Part shown: positions 9,338-20,099 of the stretch, piece after piece | How positions within the stretch are numbered: the first letter of the stretch is position 1 | Layout: each line of letters begins with the position of its first letter | Source: Pelosinus propionicus DSM 13327 | Lineage (GTDB): Bacteria; Bacillota; Negativicutes; DSM-13327 | Length of the DNA: 64,000 nucleotides | Direction: 5' to 3' | Assembly: GCF_900114615.1 (NCBI RefSeq) | Contig: NZ_FOTS01000013.1 | Location: 62,001 to 126,000, forward strand | Translations under genes and position numbers: made by a program | The notes under the pieces: model-generated | The model's database searches: none | What the model was told of the DNA's origin: nothing | Seen by the model: the letters and a program-made list of their open reading frames with translations, nothing else

Positions 9338-9859
9338 ATGAATCATACGAGACGGGTAGTGCTAATGGCTTTATTCGTGGCGATAGCCAGTGTACTGCAC
9401 ATTGTAGAATCTTGGATTCCATTGCCACTTCCCATACCTGGAATTAAATTAGGACTAGCAAATATTATATCTTTAATTACGATTGCAACTTTTGGTTGGC
9501 GTGATGCCATATATGTGGTAGTAATACGAGTTTTTTTAGCATCGTTATTTGGAGGTATTCTTCTTGGGCCGGCTTTTGCGATGAGTATGAGTGGCGCTAT
9601 TGCTAGTACCTTATTGATGTCTTATGCTTATAATGCCTGGCATTCCACTTTTTCTTTTATTGGAATTAGTATCATTGGTGCTGTTGTACATGGGGCAGCA
9701 CAAATCATAATGGCGTCGCTAGTGATATCTAGCCTAACTTTATTATGGTATTTACCGTATTTAGTATTATTGGCAGTGCCAACAGGTTGGGCGACAGGCA
9801 TGACTGTGGCTTATTTTTTAGCAAAGGCGCCAAGGTCTATGCCAAAACTATTACAATAA
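9338..9859 (+). CDS. Gx transporter family membrane protein (Hpre_diP_synt_I)
   Basis: Hydrophobic protein (173 aa) of the family annotated as heptaprenyl diphosphate synthase component I or Gx transporter. The family opening is clear: a basic N terminus, then a helix ending in PLPLPIPGIKLGLANI, the typical substrate-binding-like loop of small ECF-S-type proteins. About five membrane segments. It is commonly found downstream of Rnf-type genes in anaerobic Firmicutes. The substrate is unknown. Confidence 0.82.
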   Translation: MNHTRRVVLMALFVAIASVLHIVESWIPLPLPIPGIKLGLANIISLITIATFGWRDAIYVVVIRVFLASLFGGILLGPAFAMSMSGAIASTLLMSYAYNAWHSTFSFIGISIIGAVVHGAAQIIMASLVISSLTLLWYLPYLVLLAVPTGWATGMTVAYFLAKAPRSMPKLLQ

Positions 9860-9923
9860 GTACTTAACTACTATAGCATATGTATTTAGACTGTCTTATA
9901 ATAGGATGCAGGGGGGAATAATA

Positions 9924-10196
9924 TTGCGAGGCGCTAAAAGTAATGGATATGGTGTGGCTATCCTATTTTTGCTTACAGGTGCAGTTTTTGGAGGTATTTT
10001 AGGTGAAGTTATTTCTAATTCTGATATAGTAGCTGGTTTTGCTCCATATTTGGTAAAAACTTTTCTTGTCTTGGATGTGCCGCCTGTTACTATTAATCTG
10101 TATGTCATAAGGTTTATGGCTGGCTTTGCTGTGCAGCCTAACTTGATTAGCATTTTAGGTATGATAGTAGCTTTTTTGCTGTATCGGCGTCTTTGA
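9924..10196 (+). CDS. DUF4321-type small membrane protein
   Basis: 90-aa protein with two hydrophobic segments (about 10-30 and 65-88). GGILGEVISNSD after the first helix matches the small DUF4321 family. The likely start is TTG 9924, 7 bases after GGGGGGA (9911-9917); an ATG at 9906 would place the ribosome site inside the gene. It sits directly upstream of maf, as is common in Clostridia and Negativicutes. The function is unknown. Confidence 0.75.
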   Translation: MRGAKSNGYGVAILFLLTGAVFGGILGEVISNSDIVAGFAPYLVKTFLVLDVPPVTINLYVIRFMAGFAVQPNLISILGMIVAFLLYRRL

Positions 10197-10221
10197 TTGA
10201 CATTGATAGGAGGTTTTGCTA

Positions 10222-10791
10222 ATGACGATTATTTTGGCGTCAGCATCGCCCCGTCGTTATGATTTGTTGACCCAGGTTGGTTGTAAATTTATCGTAATGC
10301 CGAGTTCGGTTATCGAGAATAATGAGCAGGCTATGCTCCCTCATGAATTAGCGGTCTTACAAGCGAAAGAGAAGGCATTGGATGTATTTTCCAAAGTGCA
10401 AACTCATGATGTAGTGATTGGGGCTGATACCATCGTAGTTTTGGATGGGCAAGTCTATGGCAAGCCTGTGGATAAAAATGATGCAAGATCTATGTTAACT
10501 TCACTAGCAGGTAAAGAACATCAAGTGATTACAGGAATTGCTGTTGTAACGGCAAATGAAATTTGGAAGGATTTTGTTGTTACCAATGTGAGGATTGGGG
10601 ATATTGCAGCAGCAGAAATTGAAGCATACCTCACAACTGGTGAGCCTATGGATAAAGCAGGTGCATATGCGATTCAAGGAATGGGTGCGCTTTTTGTGGA
10701 GAGCATCAATGGATGTTATGCTAATGTTGTAGGTTTGCCGTTAAATAAATTATCTGAATTACTTAAGAAGGCTGGTGTCAAGTTATTATGA
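10222..10791 (+). CDS. maf: Maf nucleotide pyrophosphatase
   Basis: House-cleaning NTP pyrophosphatase (189 aa) that removes non-canonical nucleotides and dTTP/UTP. The signature ASASPRRYDLL is at the N terminus and GADTIVVLDGQVYGKP is the second conserved block. ATG 10222 follows AGGAGG (10208-10213); the TTG at 10216 is less favoured. The stop overlaps the radC start (ATGA). Confidence 0.95.
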   Translation: MTIILASASPRRYDLLTQVGCKFIVMPSSVIENNEQAMLPHELAVLQAKEKALDVFSKVQTHDVVIGADTIVVLDGQVYGKPVDKNDARSMLTSLAGKEHQVITGIAVVTANEIWKDFVVTNVRIGDIAAAEIEAYLTTGEPMDKAGAYAIQGMGALFVESINGCYANVVGLPLNKLSELLKKAGVKLL

Positions 10792-11489
10792 GTGACAACA
10801 AGCCGCTAATGATAAAAGAATTGCCTCAAGAGGAAAGACCAAGGGAGAAAATGCTAAAAAAAGGTGTTCAAGCCTTAAGCAATGCAGATTTATTGGCTAT
10901 ACTGCTTAGGACTGGTACCAAAAATGATTCTGTTTTGCGCGTAGCAGAACGGTTACTAAAAAAATATGAAGAGATGGGGATTACTGCTCTTTCTGGTCTT
11001 GGACCTCAAGAGATAAGTAAAATAAAAGGAATTGGCCCAGTAAAAGCAGTAACACTTGTTGCCGCCATTGAACTTGGTAAACGCTTAAATGGAGCGGTAG
11101 CAGAGCAACGAGCAATCATTCGTTCTCCCCAGGATGCTGTTGATTTATTAATGGCCAGGCTGCGTTATGAAGCGCGAGAGCATTTTATTGTACTTCTCTT
11201 GTCTACTAAGAATCATGTGATCGCGACTCCCACTATTTCCATTGGTAGTTTAAATGCATCGATTGTGCATCCCCGTGAATTATTTCGTGAAGTTATTAAT
11301 CATTCAGCGGCTTCTGTTATCTTGGCACATAATCATCCAAGCGGAGATCCTACTCCTAGCTCGGAAGACATTATTCTAACTCGAAAATTAGTTGATGCAG
11401 GGAAACTTTTAGAAATTCCTGTCCTTGATCATATAATTATAGGCGATAATAAGTATGTTAGTCTTAAAGAAAAGGGAATAATAAAATGA
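10788..11489 (+). CDS. radC: RadC/YsxA JAB-domain protein
   Basis: 233-aa protein with an N-terminal UPF0758 helix-hairpin region (GLGPQEISKIKGIGPVKA) and a C-terminal JAMM metallo-domain with HNHPSGDPTPSSED. It overlaps maf by four bases and precedes mreB, the same order as in Bacillus. Despite the name, no proven repair role exists for the family. Confidence 0.94.
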   Translation: MSDNKPLMIKELPQEERPREKMLKKGVQALSNADLLAILLRTGTKNDSVLRVAERLLKKYEEMGITALSGLGPQEISKIKGIGPVKAVTLVAAIELGKRLNGAVAEQRAIIRSPQDAVDLLMARLRYEAREHFIVLLLSTKNHVIATPTISIGSLNASIVHPRELFREVINHSAASVILAHNHPSGDPTPSSEDIILTRKLVDAGKLLEIPVLDHIIIGDNKYVSLKEKGIIK

Positions 11490-11527
11490 ATGTTAAGTAG
11501 CAAGATCGATATGTACTTGCTTATTGA

Positions 11528-12577
<1,050 letters not shown>

Positions 12578-12601
12578 TGGGATAGAGAGGAGATTACACC
12601 A

Positions 12602-13516
12602 GTGCGCTTGTTTCACAGAAAAATGGCCATTTTAGTAGTGGCTGTGTTACTCGTCCTTTGGCTGGCTAGTTCTCTCGCCCAGGGTAAATATAAGTTTGCC
12701 TTTATGGAGAAAACAATTACTGTTGTGTTGGCGCCAGTTCAATCGGTTGTTAGCAATGTTGGCTTTACCTTACGTAATATTGGTTTATCCACTGGAGAAT
12801 TGATGACAGTCTATCGTGATAACAAAGCGCTGCGAATAGAAAATGAAAATCTTCGTCAAAGTAATCTAAATGTGACTGAAATTATGGCAGAGAATGCGCG
12901 TCTTCGAGATATGTTAGAGTATAAAAAAGGGGCACCACAATTTGATTTAGTAACAGCTGCAGTTATTGGACGTGATCCTGGCAGCTGGACAAGTACCATT
13001 ATTATTAATCGTGGAACTGCCGATGGTATAGCTAAAGATATGCCTGTAGTTACTCCTCAGGGACTCGTTGGCAGTGTTGTGAGCGTATATGGAAATGTGT
13101 CTAAAGTAAATCTGATTCTTGACCCTCGAAGTGCAGTCGGTGCATTGGTACAGCGTCCAGAGTCTCGAGTTGCAGCTATTGTAGAAGGGTATAGCTCTAC
13201 TCCCTTGACACCAAGAATGGTAAATATTGCTCGTGATGCTGATGTGATAAAGGGAGATAAGCTTATTACATCAGGATTTGGAGGTATTTACCCTAAAGGG
13301 TTATTAATTGGTGAAGTAGTTGATTTGGTTAATGAAGAAGGTGGCTTGTTAAAATATGCTGTCTTGAATCCTGCGGTAGATTTTGATAGACTAGAAGAGG
13401 TCTCTATTATCGTACGTTCACGTGAGCCTATTCCTACTTTGCCTCCGACAACTCCAATTGTATCTCCGGATGCTGCAGGGAAAATACCTGTGCCAGCTCA
13501 GGGAGTAAAACCATGA
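12602..13516 (+). CDS. mreC: Rod shape-determining protein MreC
   Basis: 304-aa elongasome scaffold. An N-terminal membrane helix (about 8-25) is followed by a coiled coil (about 70-105) and the beta-rich periplasmic-type domain (VIGRDPGSWTSTIIINRG). The C-terminal tail is Pro/Thr-rich. The start is GTG 12602 after AGAGGAG. The stop overlaps the mreD start. Confidence 0.95.
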   Translation: MRLFHRKMAILVVAVLLVLWLASSLAQGKYKFAFMEKTITVVLAPVQSVVSNVGFTLRNIGLSTGELMTVYRDNKALRIENENLRQSNLNVTEIMAENARLRDMLEYKKGAPQFDLVTAAVIGRDPGSWTSTIIINRGTADGIAKDMPVVTPQGLVGSVVSVYGNVSKVNLILDPRSAVGALVQRPESRVAAIVEGYSSTPLTPRMVNIARDADVIKGDKLITSGFGGIYPKGLLIGEVVDLVNEEGGLLKYAVLNPAVDFDRLEEVSIIVRSREPIPTLPPTTPIVSPDAAGKIPVPAQGVKP

Positions 13517-13998
13517 ATATATTAATATGGGGTGGCGTGATTTTAATAACGATTATTATACAGTCTACGTTAATACCTCTTATTTCAGTTCGGGGTATTT
13601 ATCCTGATGTGCTTTTGATAATTGTGGTGTCCTATGCCCTGTTGTCAGGAAAAGAAAGTGGGGTAGGCATGGGTTTTTTTGCCGGATTATTACAAGACTT
13701 GGCATCTGGTGGTATTTTTGGGATTGGAACGTTGTCCAAATTATCAACGGGCTATATCTTTGGATTGGCAGAACGCAAAGTTTTTAAGGAACATGTACTG
13801 TTGCCAATTTTAGCAACGTTAGTTGCAACTATATTTAATGGGGTGGCTGGGTTGCTATTCTTAGTGATCTTTGATTATAAGGTTGACCTGATTGCCGCTC
13901 TAACACAGAATATAATGCCTCTTGTTTGCTATAATTTAATTGTGGCAGTTCCCATACATCATGTTGTATATCGGTTGATTCAATTTACTGCAGAATAA
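13513..13998 (+). CDS. mreD: Rod shape-determining protein MreD
   Basis: 161-aa integral membrane protein with about five helices. GIYPDVLLIIVVSYALLSG matches the conserved first loop and second helix of MreD. The ATGA overlap with mreC shows translational coupling. Confidence 0.93.
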   Translation: MNILIWGGVILITIIIQSTLIPLISVRGIYPDVLLIIVVSYALLSGKESGVGMGFFAGLLQDLASGGIFGIGTLSKLSTGYIFGLAERKVFKEHVLLPILATLVATIFNGVAGLLFLVIFDYKVDLIAALTQNIMPLVCYNLIVAVPIHHVVYRLIQFTAE

Positions 13999-14102
13999 AG
14001 CAAGAAATATAAGGTCTATGGCTTTCGTCTGTATCTAAGGACTTGGCACTAGCCAAGTCCTATTTTAAGTTTAAAAACATTAGGAGAAAGGAGGATGTTA
14101 TC

Positions 14103-15941
14103 GTGCTGGTAAAACGATCAAATTACAGGCTGGATGTACTGGCAATTATTATTATTTTAGTATTTGTAGCGTTGGTTAGTCGTTTAGGATATTTGCAAGT
14201 TGTCCAAGGAAAATATTATGGAGAAAAAGCAGATGGCAATCGCATCAGACTTGCTCCCATAATGGCTCCTCGCGGCATGTTTTATGATCGAAATGGTATA
14301 CCTCTTGTTTCGAATCGCCCTGGTTTTGCAGTATCATTACTTCCGATTTCCGGACCCGTTCCTGATGAGATTATTCTTAAAGTGGCCAGTATTTTAAATA
14401 TAGCTCCTGATGAAATCAAAAAGAAACTAAGTCAACATAGCGGTAGATTTGAGCCGATTCGCATTAAATCAGATATTGGTCCAGATATTGTAACAAAGAT
14501 TGAGGAACGTCGTGCAGAATTGCCAGGAGTAGTAATTGAAATTCAGCCGATTCGGAATTATATTAATAACGAGCTTGCTGCTCACTTATTTGGCTATGTC
14601 AGTGAAATCAATGATGTAGAATTGGAAAAGGCAAAAGCAAAATCCAATGAGTATAAGAGCGGCGATATTATTGGTAAATTTGGTTTAGAAAAAGTATATG
14701 ACCGTGAATTACGTGGGATAGATGGAGGAAATCAGGTTGAAGTAGATGTAACTGGTCGTCCTGTCAATGTATTAGGGCGAAAGGAAACTGTGCCAGGGAA
14801 AAACTTAACACTAACGATTGATTATAAAATACAAAAAGCAGCTGAAACAGCAATTGACGAACAACTTACATATTTGCAGACAAAGAGTGAGTTTCGGAAT
14901 GCAAAAGCAGCTGCTGCTATTGCGATGAACCCTAAGACAGGAGAAATCCTGGCAATGGTTAGTAGACCTACTTTTAATCCTAATTTATTTTCAGGTGGAA
15001 TTTCGAGTAAAGATTGGAAGGCACTAAATGAGAATCCTAACAATCCTATGAATAATAAAGCTATTTCAGGAGAATATCCACCGGGATCTACGTTTAAATT
15101 GGTAACAGGTGCCGCTGCTTTAGAACTTGGTAAGGTAACTCCTGAAGAAAAAATCTTAGATACTGGGAAGCATTGGATTATTCCGAAAGGAAATTCTGAA
15201 GGAGAAGCCTTGGGATGGATTAATTTCAAGGAGGCACTCACTAAGTCTGATAATGTTTATTTTTATGAAATGGGTAACCGTTTAGGAATTGATAATTTAG
15301 AAAAATATGCACGTATGTTTGGTTTAGGAGTCACAACAGGTATTAATTTGCCAGGAGAATCAGAAGGACTGGTTGCTAATCAACGCTATAAAGAGAAGGT
15401 ATATGGTGAAGAATGGTATCTATCAGAAACCTTTGATGCAGCGATTGGTCAAGGCTTTCAACTAACAACTCCCTTGCAGGTCGCTGTTTTGATGAGTGAA
15501 ATTGCTAACGGTGGTTACCGCTATCGTCCTTATTTAGTCAGTCAGATTAGTTCTGATAAGGGGGAAGTTATCAAGACCTTTGCTCCAGAGGAAGTAGGAC
15601 GAATACAAGTATCAGATAGAACCCTCACCCTTATTCGAGAGTCACTTCGAGACGTTGCCCTTGAAGGGGGCACGGCTGCGCAAGCATTTCGTGATTTCCC
15701 TATAGCCATTGCTGGTAAAACGGGCACAGCAGAAAATCCTCACGGAAGTGATCATGGGTGGTTTATTGCTTATGGCCCTTACGAAGATCCTCGAATTGTA
15801 GTTGTAGTGATTGTAGAACAAGGGGGATTTGGTGCAGGATCTGCTGCACCAATTGCCAGAAAAATTATGGAGGCTGCTTTTAACCTGAATCAAGCTCCTG
15901 CCGCAGCACAACAGACTCATAAACCTCAAACCGCACTCTAG
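14103..15941 (+). CDS. mrdA: Penicillin-binding protein 2, elongation transpeptidase
   Basis: Class B PBP (612 aa). An N-terminal anchor helix lies at about 10-30, then the pedestal domain (RLAPIMAPRGMFYDRNG) and the transpeptidase domain with GSTFK (active Ser), SDN and KTGTAE motifs. GTG 14103 is 9 bases after AAAGGAGG (14086-14093); the frame extends upstream to 14043 without a ribosome site. It follows mreD and works with RodA (18088). Confidence 0.95.
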   Translation: MLVKRSNYRLDVLAIIIILVFVALVSRLGYLQVVQGKYYGEKADGNRIRLAPIMAPRGMFYDRNGIPLVSNRPGFAVSLLPISGPVPDEIILKVASILNIAPDEIKKKLSQHSGRFEPIRIKSDIGPDIVTKIEERRAELPGVVIEIQPIRNYINNELAAHLFGYVSEINDVELEKAKAKSNEYKSGDIIGKFGLEKVYDRELRGIDGGNQVEVDVTGRPVNVLGRKETVPGKNLTLTIDYKIQKAAETAIDEQLTYLQTKSEFRNAKAAAAIAMNPKTGEILAMVSRPTFNPNLFSGGISSKDWKALNENPNNPMNNKAISGEYPPGSTFKLVTGAAALELGKVTPEEKILDTGKHWIIPKGNSEGEALGWINFKEALTKSDNVYFYEMGNRLGIDNLEKYARMFGLGVTTGINLPGESEGLVANQRYKEKVYGEEWYLSETFDAAIGQGFQLTTPLQVAVLMSEIANGGYRYRPYLVSQISSDKGEVIKTFAPEEVGRIQVSDRTLTLIRESLRDVALEGGTAAQAFRDFPIAIAGKTGTAENPHGSDHGWFIAYGPYEDPRIVVVVIVEQGGFGAGSAAPIARKIMEAAFNLNQAPAAAQQTHKPQTAL

Positions 15942-15963
15942 GAAAAACGTGATATGTTAAAAA

Positions 15964-16014
15964 GAGCTGTCCTTCTGCGAGTTAAATAAATCGCAGCAAG
16001 ACAGCCTTTTTTTT
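15964..16014 (+). terminator. Terminator after mrdA
   Basis: GCTGTC (15966-15971) pairs with GACAGC (16000-16005), with an inner TGCGA/TCGCA stem, followed by eight T. Confidence 0.92.
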
Positions 16015-16148
16015 GATCAGTGGTAGTCGGTTTGTCCCGTATTTTAGATTTAAAAATTAACTTGTTAAATTTGGCAGGATTATTGGCGAAAAGCGCGAAT
16101 TCTAAGTGGCAGATATATGTAACCTATAAGAAGACTTGGGAGATGGAC

Positions 16149-16787
16149 ATGCGAGAATATGTAGTATTTAAGGGCAGCAGAAATGGCTTACAATTAGTAC
16201 TTGATGCAACCGTAGATTTTGAAATACTTATAGAAAATTTAGCAGCTAAACTAGAATCGGCAGTTGATTTCTTCTCTCGAGGGACGACAGTAGAGCTGCC
16301 AGCCAAAGTGCGTAATCTTTCTTGTCAGGAACAGGAGGAATTAAGTAAGCTGCTGGCAAGTTATGGATTGGTCTTTCGTGAAGTTAATGAGCAGTGTACA
16401 GATGATATTGCGATGCCTGAGCCCAAAGAGATTGAAACGCTAATCGTTGCAAAAACCATACGCAGCGGTCAGGAAATTATCCATCAGGGGACCGTAGTGA
16501 TCGATGGCGATGTGAATCCTGGTGCAGAAGTAATAGCCGGTGGAGATATTATTGTAAATGGTACATGCCGTGGTGTGGTGCATGCGGGGGCTTATGGAGA
16601 TATAAGGGCTACGATTAAAGCCCAGCGTTTGCTAGCTTCGCAAATTAGAATTGCTGGACTCATTGCTAGGGCACCGGATCATCTGGATCAGCCTGATCAA
16701 GCTGAAGTAGCATTTATCGAAGATGGAATTGTCATCATAAAAACAGTTAGTATACAAGAAGATGAGATGCGCGAATTACAAGCATAA
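16149..16787 (+). CDS. minC: Septum site-determining protein MinC
   Basis: Division inhibitor that blocks FtsZ polymerisation away from midcell. 212 aa with an N-terminal MinC_N-like domain and a C-terminal right-handed beta-helix domain (HQGTVVIDGDVNPGAEVIAG). The start is taken at ATG 16149, 7 bases after GGGAG; ATG 16143 is also possible. minD and minE follow. Confidence 0.93.
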   Translation: MREYVVFKGSRNGLQLVLDATVDFEILIENLAAKLESAVDFFSRGTTVELPAKVRNLSCQEQEELSKLLASYGLVFREVNEQCTDDIAMPEPKEIETLIVAKTIRSGQEIIHQGTVVIDGDVNPGAEVIAGGDIIVNGTCRGVVHAGAYGDIRATIKAQRLLASQIRIAGLIARAPDHLDQPDQAEVAFIEDGIVIIKTVSIQEDEMRELQA

Positions 16788-16840
16788 GTAAAGTAGACGA
16801 TAGTCTTTGACATCGGTCTGCCATATATAGGAGGATCTAC

Positions 16841-17632
16841 ATGGGGGAAGTTATTGTAATAACATCGGGTAAAGGCGGCGTTGGAAAAACTACCACTTCA
16901 GCCAACCTGGGTACTGGTTTTGCGTTACAGGGAAAGAAAGTAGTGTTAGTTGATGCAGATATTGGATTGCGAAATTTAGATGTTGTGATGGGACTTGAAA
17001 ATCGAATTGTGTATGATTTAGTGGATGTTACAGACGGAAATTGCCGGTTAAAGCAAGCATTGATTCGAGATAAACGCTATGAATCTCTTTATCTTTTACC
17101 TGCAGCTCAAACTCGTGATAAAAATGCAGTAACTCCAGAACAAATGAAACAACTGTGTGATGAATTAAAACAAGATTTTGATTTTGTGATTATTGACTGT
17201 CCGGCAGGTATTGAACAGGGATTCAAGAATGCCATAGCTGGAGCTGATCGAGCAATTATTGTGACTACACCTGAGGTATCAGCAGTGCGTGATGCTGATC
17301 GTATCATTGGATTATTAGAGTCAGAGGGGAAACATAACCCTAAGCTGATTGTAAATCGAATTCGTCCTCGTATGGTTAAAAAAGGTGACATGATGAATAT
17401 CGATGATATTATTGAGATTTTAGCCATTGATTTGTTGGGCATTATACCAGAGGATGATTATATTGTCGTTTCAACTAATCGAGGAGAGCCGGCGGTTGTC
17501 AATCCTATTTCCCAGGCAAGTACAGCTTATAAGAATATTGTTAGGCGTTTAATGGGTGAAAATATACCATTAATGGTCATTGAAGATAACACTAGCTTTT
17601 TTAATAAACTGAAAAAAATATTTAATCTTTAA
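16841..17632 (+). CDS. minD: Septum site-determining protein MinD
   Basis: Membrane-binding ATPase (263 aa). The deviant Walker A is SGKGGVGKTT; DADIGLRNLD and the switch region DCPAGIEQGF are intact, and the C terminus (FFNKLKKIFNL) is the amphipathic membrane-targeting helix. AGGAGG lies upstream. Confidence 0.97.
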   Translation: MGEVIVITSGKGGVGKTTTSANLGTGFALQGKKVVLVDADIGLRNLDVVMGLENRIVYDLVDVTDGNCRLKQALIRDKRYESLYLLPAAQTRDKNAVTPEQMKQLCDELKQDFDFVIIDCPAGIEQGFKNAIAGADRAIIVTTPEVSAVRDADRIIGLLESEGKHNPKLIVNRIRPRMVKKGDMMNIDDIIEILAIDLLGIIPEDDYIVVSTNRGEPAVVNPISQASTAYKNIVRRLMGENIPLMVIEDNTSFFNKLKKIFNL

Positions 17633-17645
17633 GGGAGGAATAAAA

Positions 17646-17924
17646 ATGCTTGAATTGATTCAAAAACTTTTTGGCAAAGATTCTAACTCATCGAAAGATA
17701 TTGCCAAAGAGAGGTTACGATTGGTACTGGTTCATGATAGAGTTAATGTTTCTCCCCAATTGATGGAAACATTAAAAGATGACATGTTTAAAGCGATCTC
17801 GAATTACATGGATATCAATGAAAAGTGTATGGAAGTGAATTTGACTCATACCGAATCATCTGTCACTCTCGTTGCGAATATTCCTGTTACCAGTATGAAA
17901 AGAGGCGCTATGTCTAAGAGGTAA
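17646..17924 (+). CDS. minE: Division topological specificity factor MinE
   Basis: 92-aa oscillation partner of MinD. RLRLVLVHDRVNVSPQLMETLKDDM is typical of the anti-MinCD segment and start of the topological domain (split here: RLRLVLVHDR then NVSPQLMETL). Its presence means a MinCDE oscillator rather than the MinCD-DivIVA type of Bacillus. Confidence 0.95.
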   Translation: MLELIQKLFGKDSNSSKDIAKERLRLVLVHDRVNVSPQLMETLKDDMFKAISNYMDINEKCMEVNLTHTESSVTLVANIPVTSMKRGAMSKR

Positions 17925-17991
17925 GTAGACTGGTAATCATTTATTTTCTATTGAATGAGAGTAGTTTTATCACTGGATAAAAATTACCATC

Positions 17992-18019
17992 AGGCGCAGT
18001 ATAACATACTGCGCCTTTT
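17992..18019 (+). terminator. Terminator after minE
   Basis: AGGCGCAGTAT (17992-18002) pairs with ATACTGCGCCT (18006-18016), followed by a short T-run. Confidence 0.85.
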
Positions 18020-18087
18020 AAGTGGACGAAATTGGGAAATGATATTATAATATAGAAATGACTTGATATGGAAGGTATGTGTAAGGT

Positions 18088-19194
18088 ATGTTAAATCGGC
18101 GTCTATTACGAAATTTAGATTTTGTTACAATTACCGTAACGGTGATACTGATATTGATAAGTTTAGTAATAATTGGAAGCGCTACTCATATCAATACACC
18201 TGGTGAAGAGCGATATTGGTATGTTGAGCGTCAAGGAATGTTTGCCTTGTTTAATGTCATTTTCATAATAATTCTCTTGAATTTTGACTACAAAGTACTA
18301 AGCAAATTTGCTAATGGGTTGTATGGTATAAATTTAGTCATGTTATTAGCTGTTATGTTTATAGGTCAATCAGCTCTTGGCGCACAGCGATGGATACAAA
18401 TAGGTCCTATTAGCTTACAGCCTTCAGAGTTCTCCAAGTTAATTATGATCATTGCATTGGCAGATATGTTAGATAAAAAAAACGGAAAACTCAATTCATT
18501 TAAAGATCTAATACCCATTTTTTTATATGTTGGTGTACCTTTTTTGTTGATATTGAAGCAGCCTGATCTTGGAACATCTCTTGTATTTTTGGCGATTTTA
18601 TTTGGCATGCTCTTTATTGGAGGAATAAAAAGTAAACATCTTATGGCAATTTTTGGTGCTGGTGCTGCTTTCATGCCTATCTTTTGGCATTTTTTAAAGG
18701 ATTACCAAAAAATGCGATTGTCTGTATTTATTGACCCTAATGTGGACCCGCTGGGATCTGGTTATCATATTATACAATCTAAGATTGCTATTGGCTCAGG
18801 GATGCTATTTGGTAAAGGACTTTTTGGCGGCACGCAAAGTCAGTTAAATTTTTTACCAGAAAATCATACAGATTTTATTTTTGCTGTGGTTGGTGAAGAA
18901 CTCGGATTTATTGGAGCCGTTCTGATTTTATTGTTGTATTTTATTCTCTTATATCGGGGAGTAAAAATCGCTGGGGAAGCAAAGGATAATTTTGGGACTT
19001 TACTAGCGACAGGTATTACCTCGATGTTGACTTTTCATGTATTAGTGAATGTGGGCATGACTGCTGGTATTATGCCAGTTACAGGTATTCCCTTGCCTTT
19101 GATGAGTTATGGTGTTAGTGCTCTTACTACGAATATGATTAGTGTTGGTATTTTATTAAATATCTATATGCGTAGACAAAAAATTATGTTTTAA
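18088..19194 (+). CDS. rodA: SEDS glycosyltransferase RodA
   Basis: Peptidoglycan polymerase of the elongasome (368 aa, about ten helices). The SEDS signatures RWIQIGPISLQPSEFSKL and GIPLPLMSYGVSALTTN are clear, and the catalytic aspartate region VDPLGSGYH is present. The position in the mre/min cluster next to PBP2 supports RodA rather than FtsW. A terminator hairpin follows. Confidence 0.92.
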   Translation: MLNRRLLRNLDFVTITVTVILILISLVIIGSATHINTPGEERYWYVERQGMFALFNVIFIIILLNFDYKVLSKFANGLYGINLVMLLAVMFIGQSALGAQRWIQIGPISLQPSEFSKLIMIIALADMLDKKNGKLNSFKDLIPIFLYVGVPFLLILKQPDLGTSLVFLAILFGMLFIGGIKSKHLMAIFGAGAAFMPIFWHFLKDYQKMRLSVFIDPNVDPLGSGYHIIQSKIAIGSGMLFGKGLFGGTQSQLNFLPENHTDFIFAVVGEELGFIGAVLILLLYFILLYRGVKIAGEAKDNFGTLLATGITSMLTFHVLVNVGMTAGIMPVTGIPLPLMSYGVSALTTNMISVGILLNIYMRRQKIMF

Positions 19195-19245
19195 GGAATG
19201 CAGTTACCAACCTGTCAGAAATGTATATATGCTAATATAAAGGTA

Positions 19246-19282
19246 AGAGGATGTGCCCTTGGGGGTGCGTCCTCTTTGAAAT
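19246..19282 (+). terminator. Terminator after rodA
   Basis: AGAGGA and TCCTCT form the base of a stem with inner G-U-containing pairs, followed by TTT. Confidence 0.7.
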
Positions 19283-19353
19283 TCTAAGCATATATTGCAT
19301 TCTGGTTCTCATATATATTCTATAGTAATAGGTGCTGGTGTGGGGGGAACTAT

Positions 19354-20094
19354 ATGGCAAAGCTATGGAATAAGTTAAGAAAGAATCGTTGGGGCGAAAC
19401 AAGGGAAGTAGATTATTCCTGGCAGTATCCCGAGGAAGAGAGGAACTATAGTTGGCTTAAAAAGACAATTATAGCAGGCGTTTTGTTTGCCATTGTATAT
19501 TGTGCTCATATATCAGAAACAGCCATAGGGAAGATCATGGATGATGGAGTTCGTTATACCTTGACTGCGCAAACAGATGTGAATTATGTAGTAGAAAAAA
19601 TCATTAGTGTGGCTCCGGAAAATTTAGATCTATCATTGCTAAAAAGAGTTCAGACAACAATATCCAAACCTGCAGATCCTTTATTGTATATGCATACGCC
19701 CGTTCCAGGAAAAGTTATAGTTCCTTTTGGATGGGGTGTCCACCCTGTGTTAAAGCAAGAAAGAATGCATGAAGGAATCGAGATGGAAGCTGCTTTAGGG
19801 ACGAGTGTGCAGGCTGCTGCCCCTGGTAAGGTAAAAATGATTACGGATAGTGCTCAGTTGGGAAAGGTAGTAATCATCGAACATAGTCAGGAAATTGAAA
19901 CGCTATATGGCCATTTAGGCGAAGTGATTGTACAGCAAGGGGATGAAATTAGCCAAGGACAGATTATTGCTAAAGTAGGAAAAAGCGGTATGGTAACAGG
20001 ACCTTTGCTTTATTTTGAGGTGCGGGAAAATGGCAAAGCCATTGATCCAACTACGCGGTTAAAGGGAGAGCTTCCAAAGAGAGAGGAGAAGTGA
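19354..20094 (+). CDS. spoIVFA: SpoIVFA-like M23 (LytM) domain protein
   Basis: 246-aa membrane protein with one helix (about 36-56) and a C-terminal LytM/M23 domain. Synteny (min genes upstream, M50 protease downstream) points to SpoIVFA, which regulates the SpoIVFB sigma-K-processing protease. Of the zinc motif, HPV and YGHL are present but the usual HxGxD is HEGIE (Asp replaced by Glu), so it may be catalytically weak or inactive, as in SpoIVFA. A true endopeptidase cannot be excluded. Confidence 0.78.
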   Translation: MAKLWNKLRKNRWGETREVDYSWQYPEEERNYSWLKKTIIAGVLFAIVYCAHISETAIGKIMDDGVRYTLTAQTDVNYVVEKIISVAPENLDLSLLKRVQTTISKPADPLLYMHTPVPGKVIVPFGWGVHPVLKQERMHEGIEMEAALGTSVQAAAPGKVKMITDSAQLGKVVIIEHSQEIETLYGHLGEVIVQQGDEISQGQIIAKVGKSGMVTGPLLYFEVRENGKAIDPTTRLKGELPKREEK

Positions 20095-20099
20095 GTTGA

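Noticed and set aside
15642-15929. Minus-strand frames inside mrdA
   Set aside because: Lie wholly within the PBP2 gene; no ribosome site or recognisable motif.
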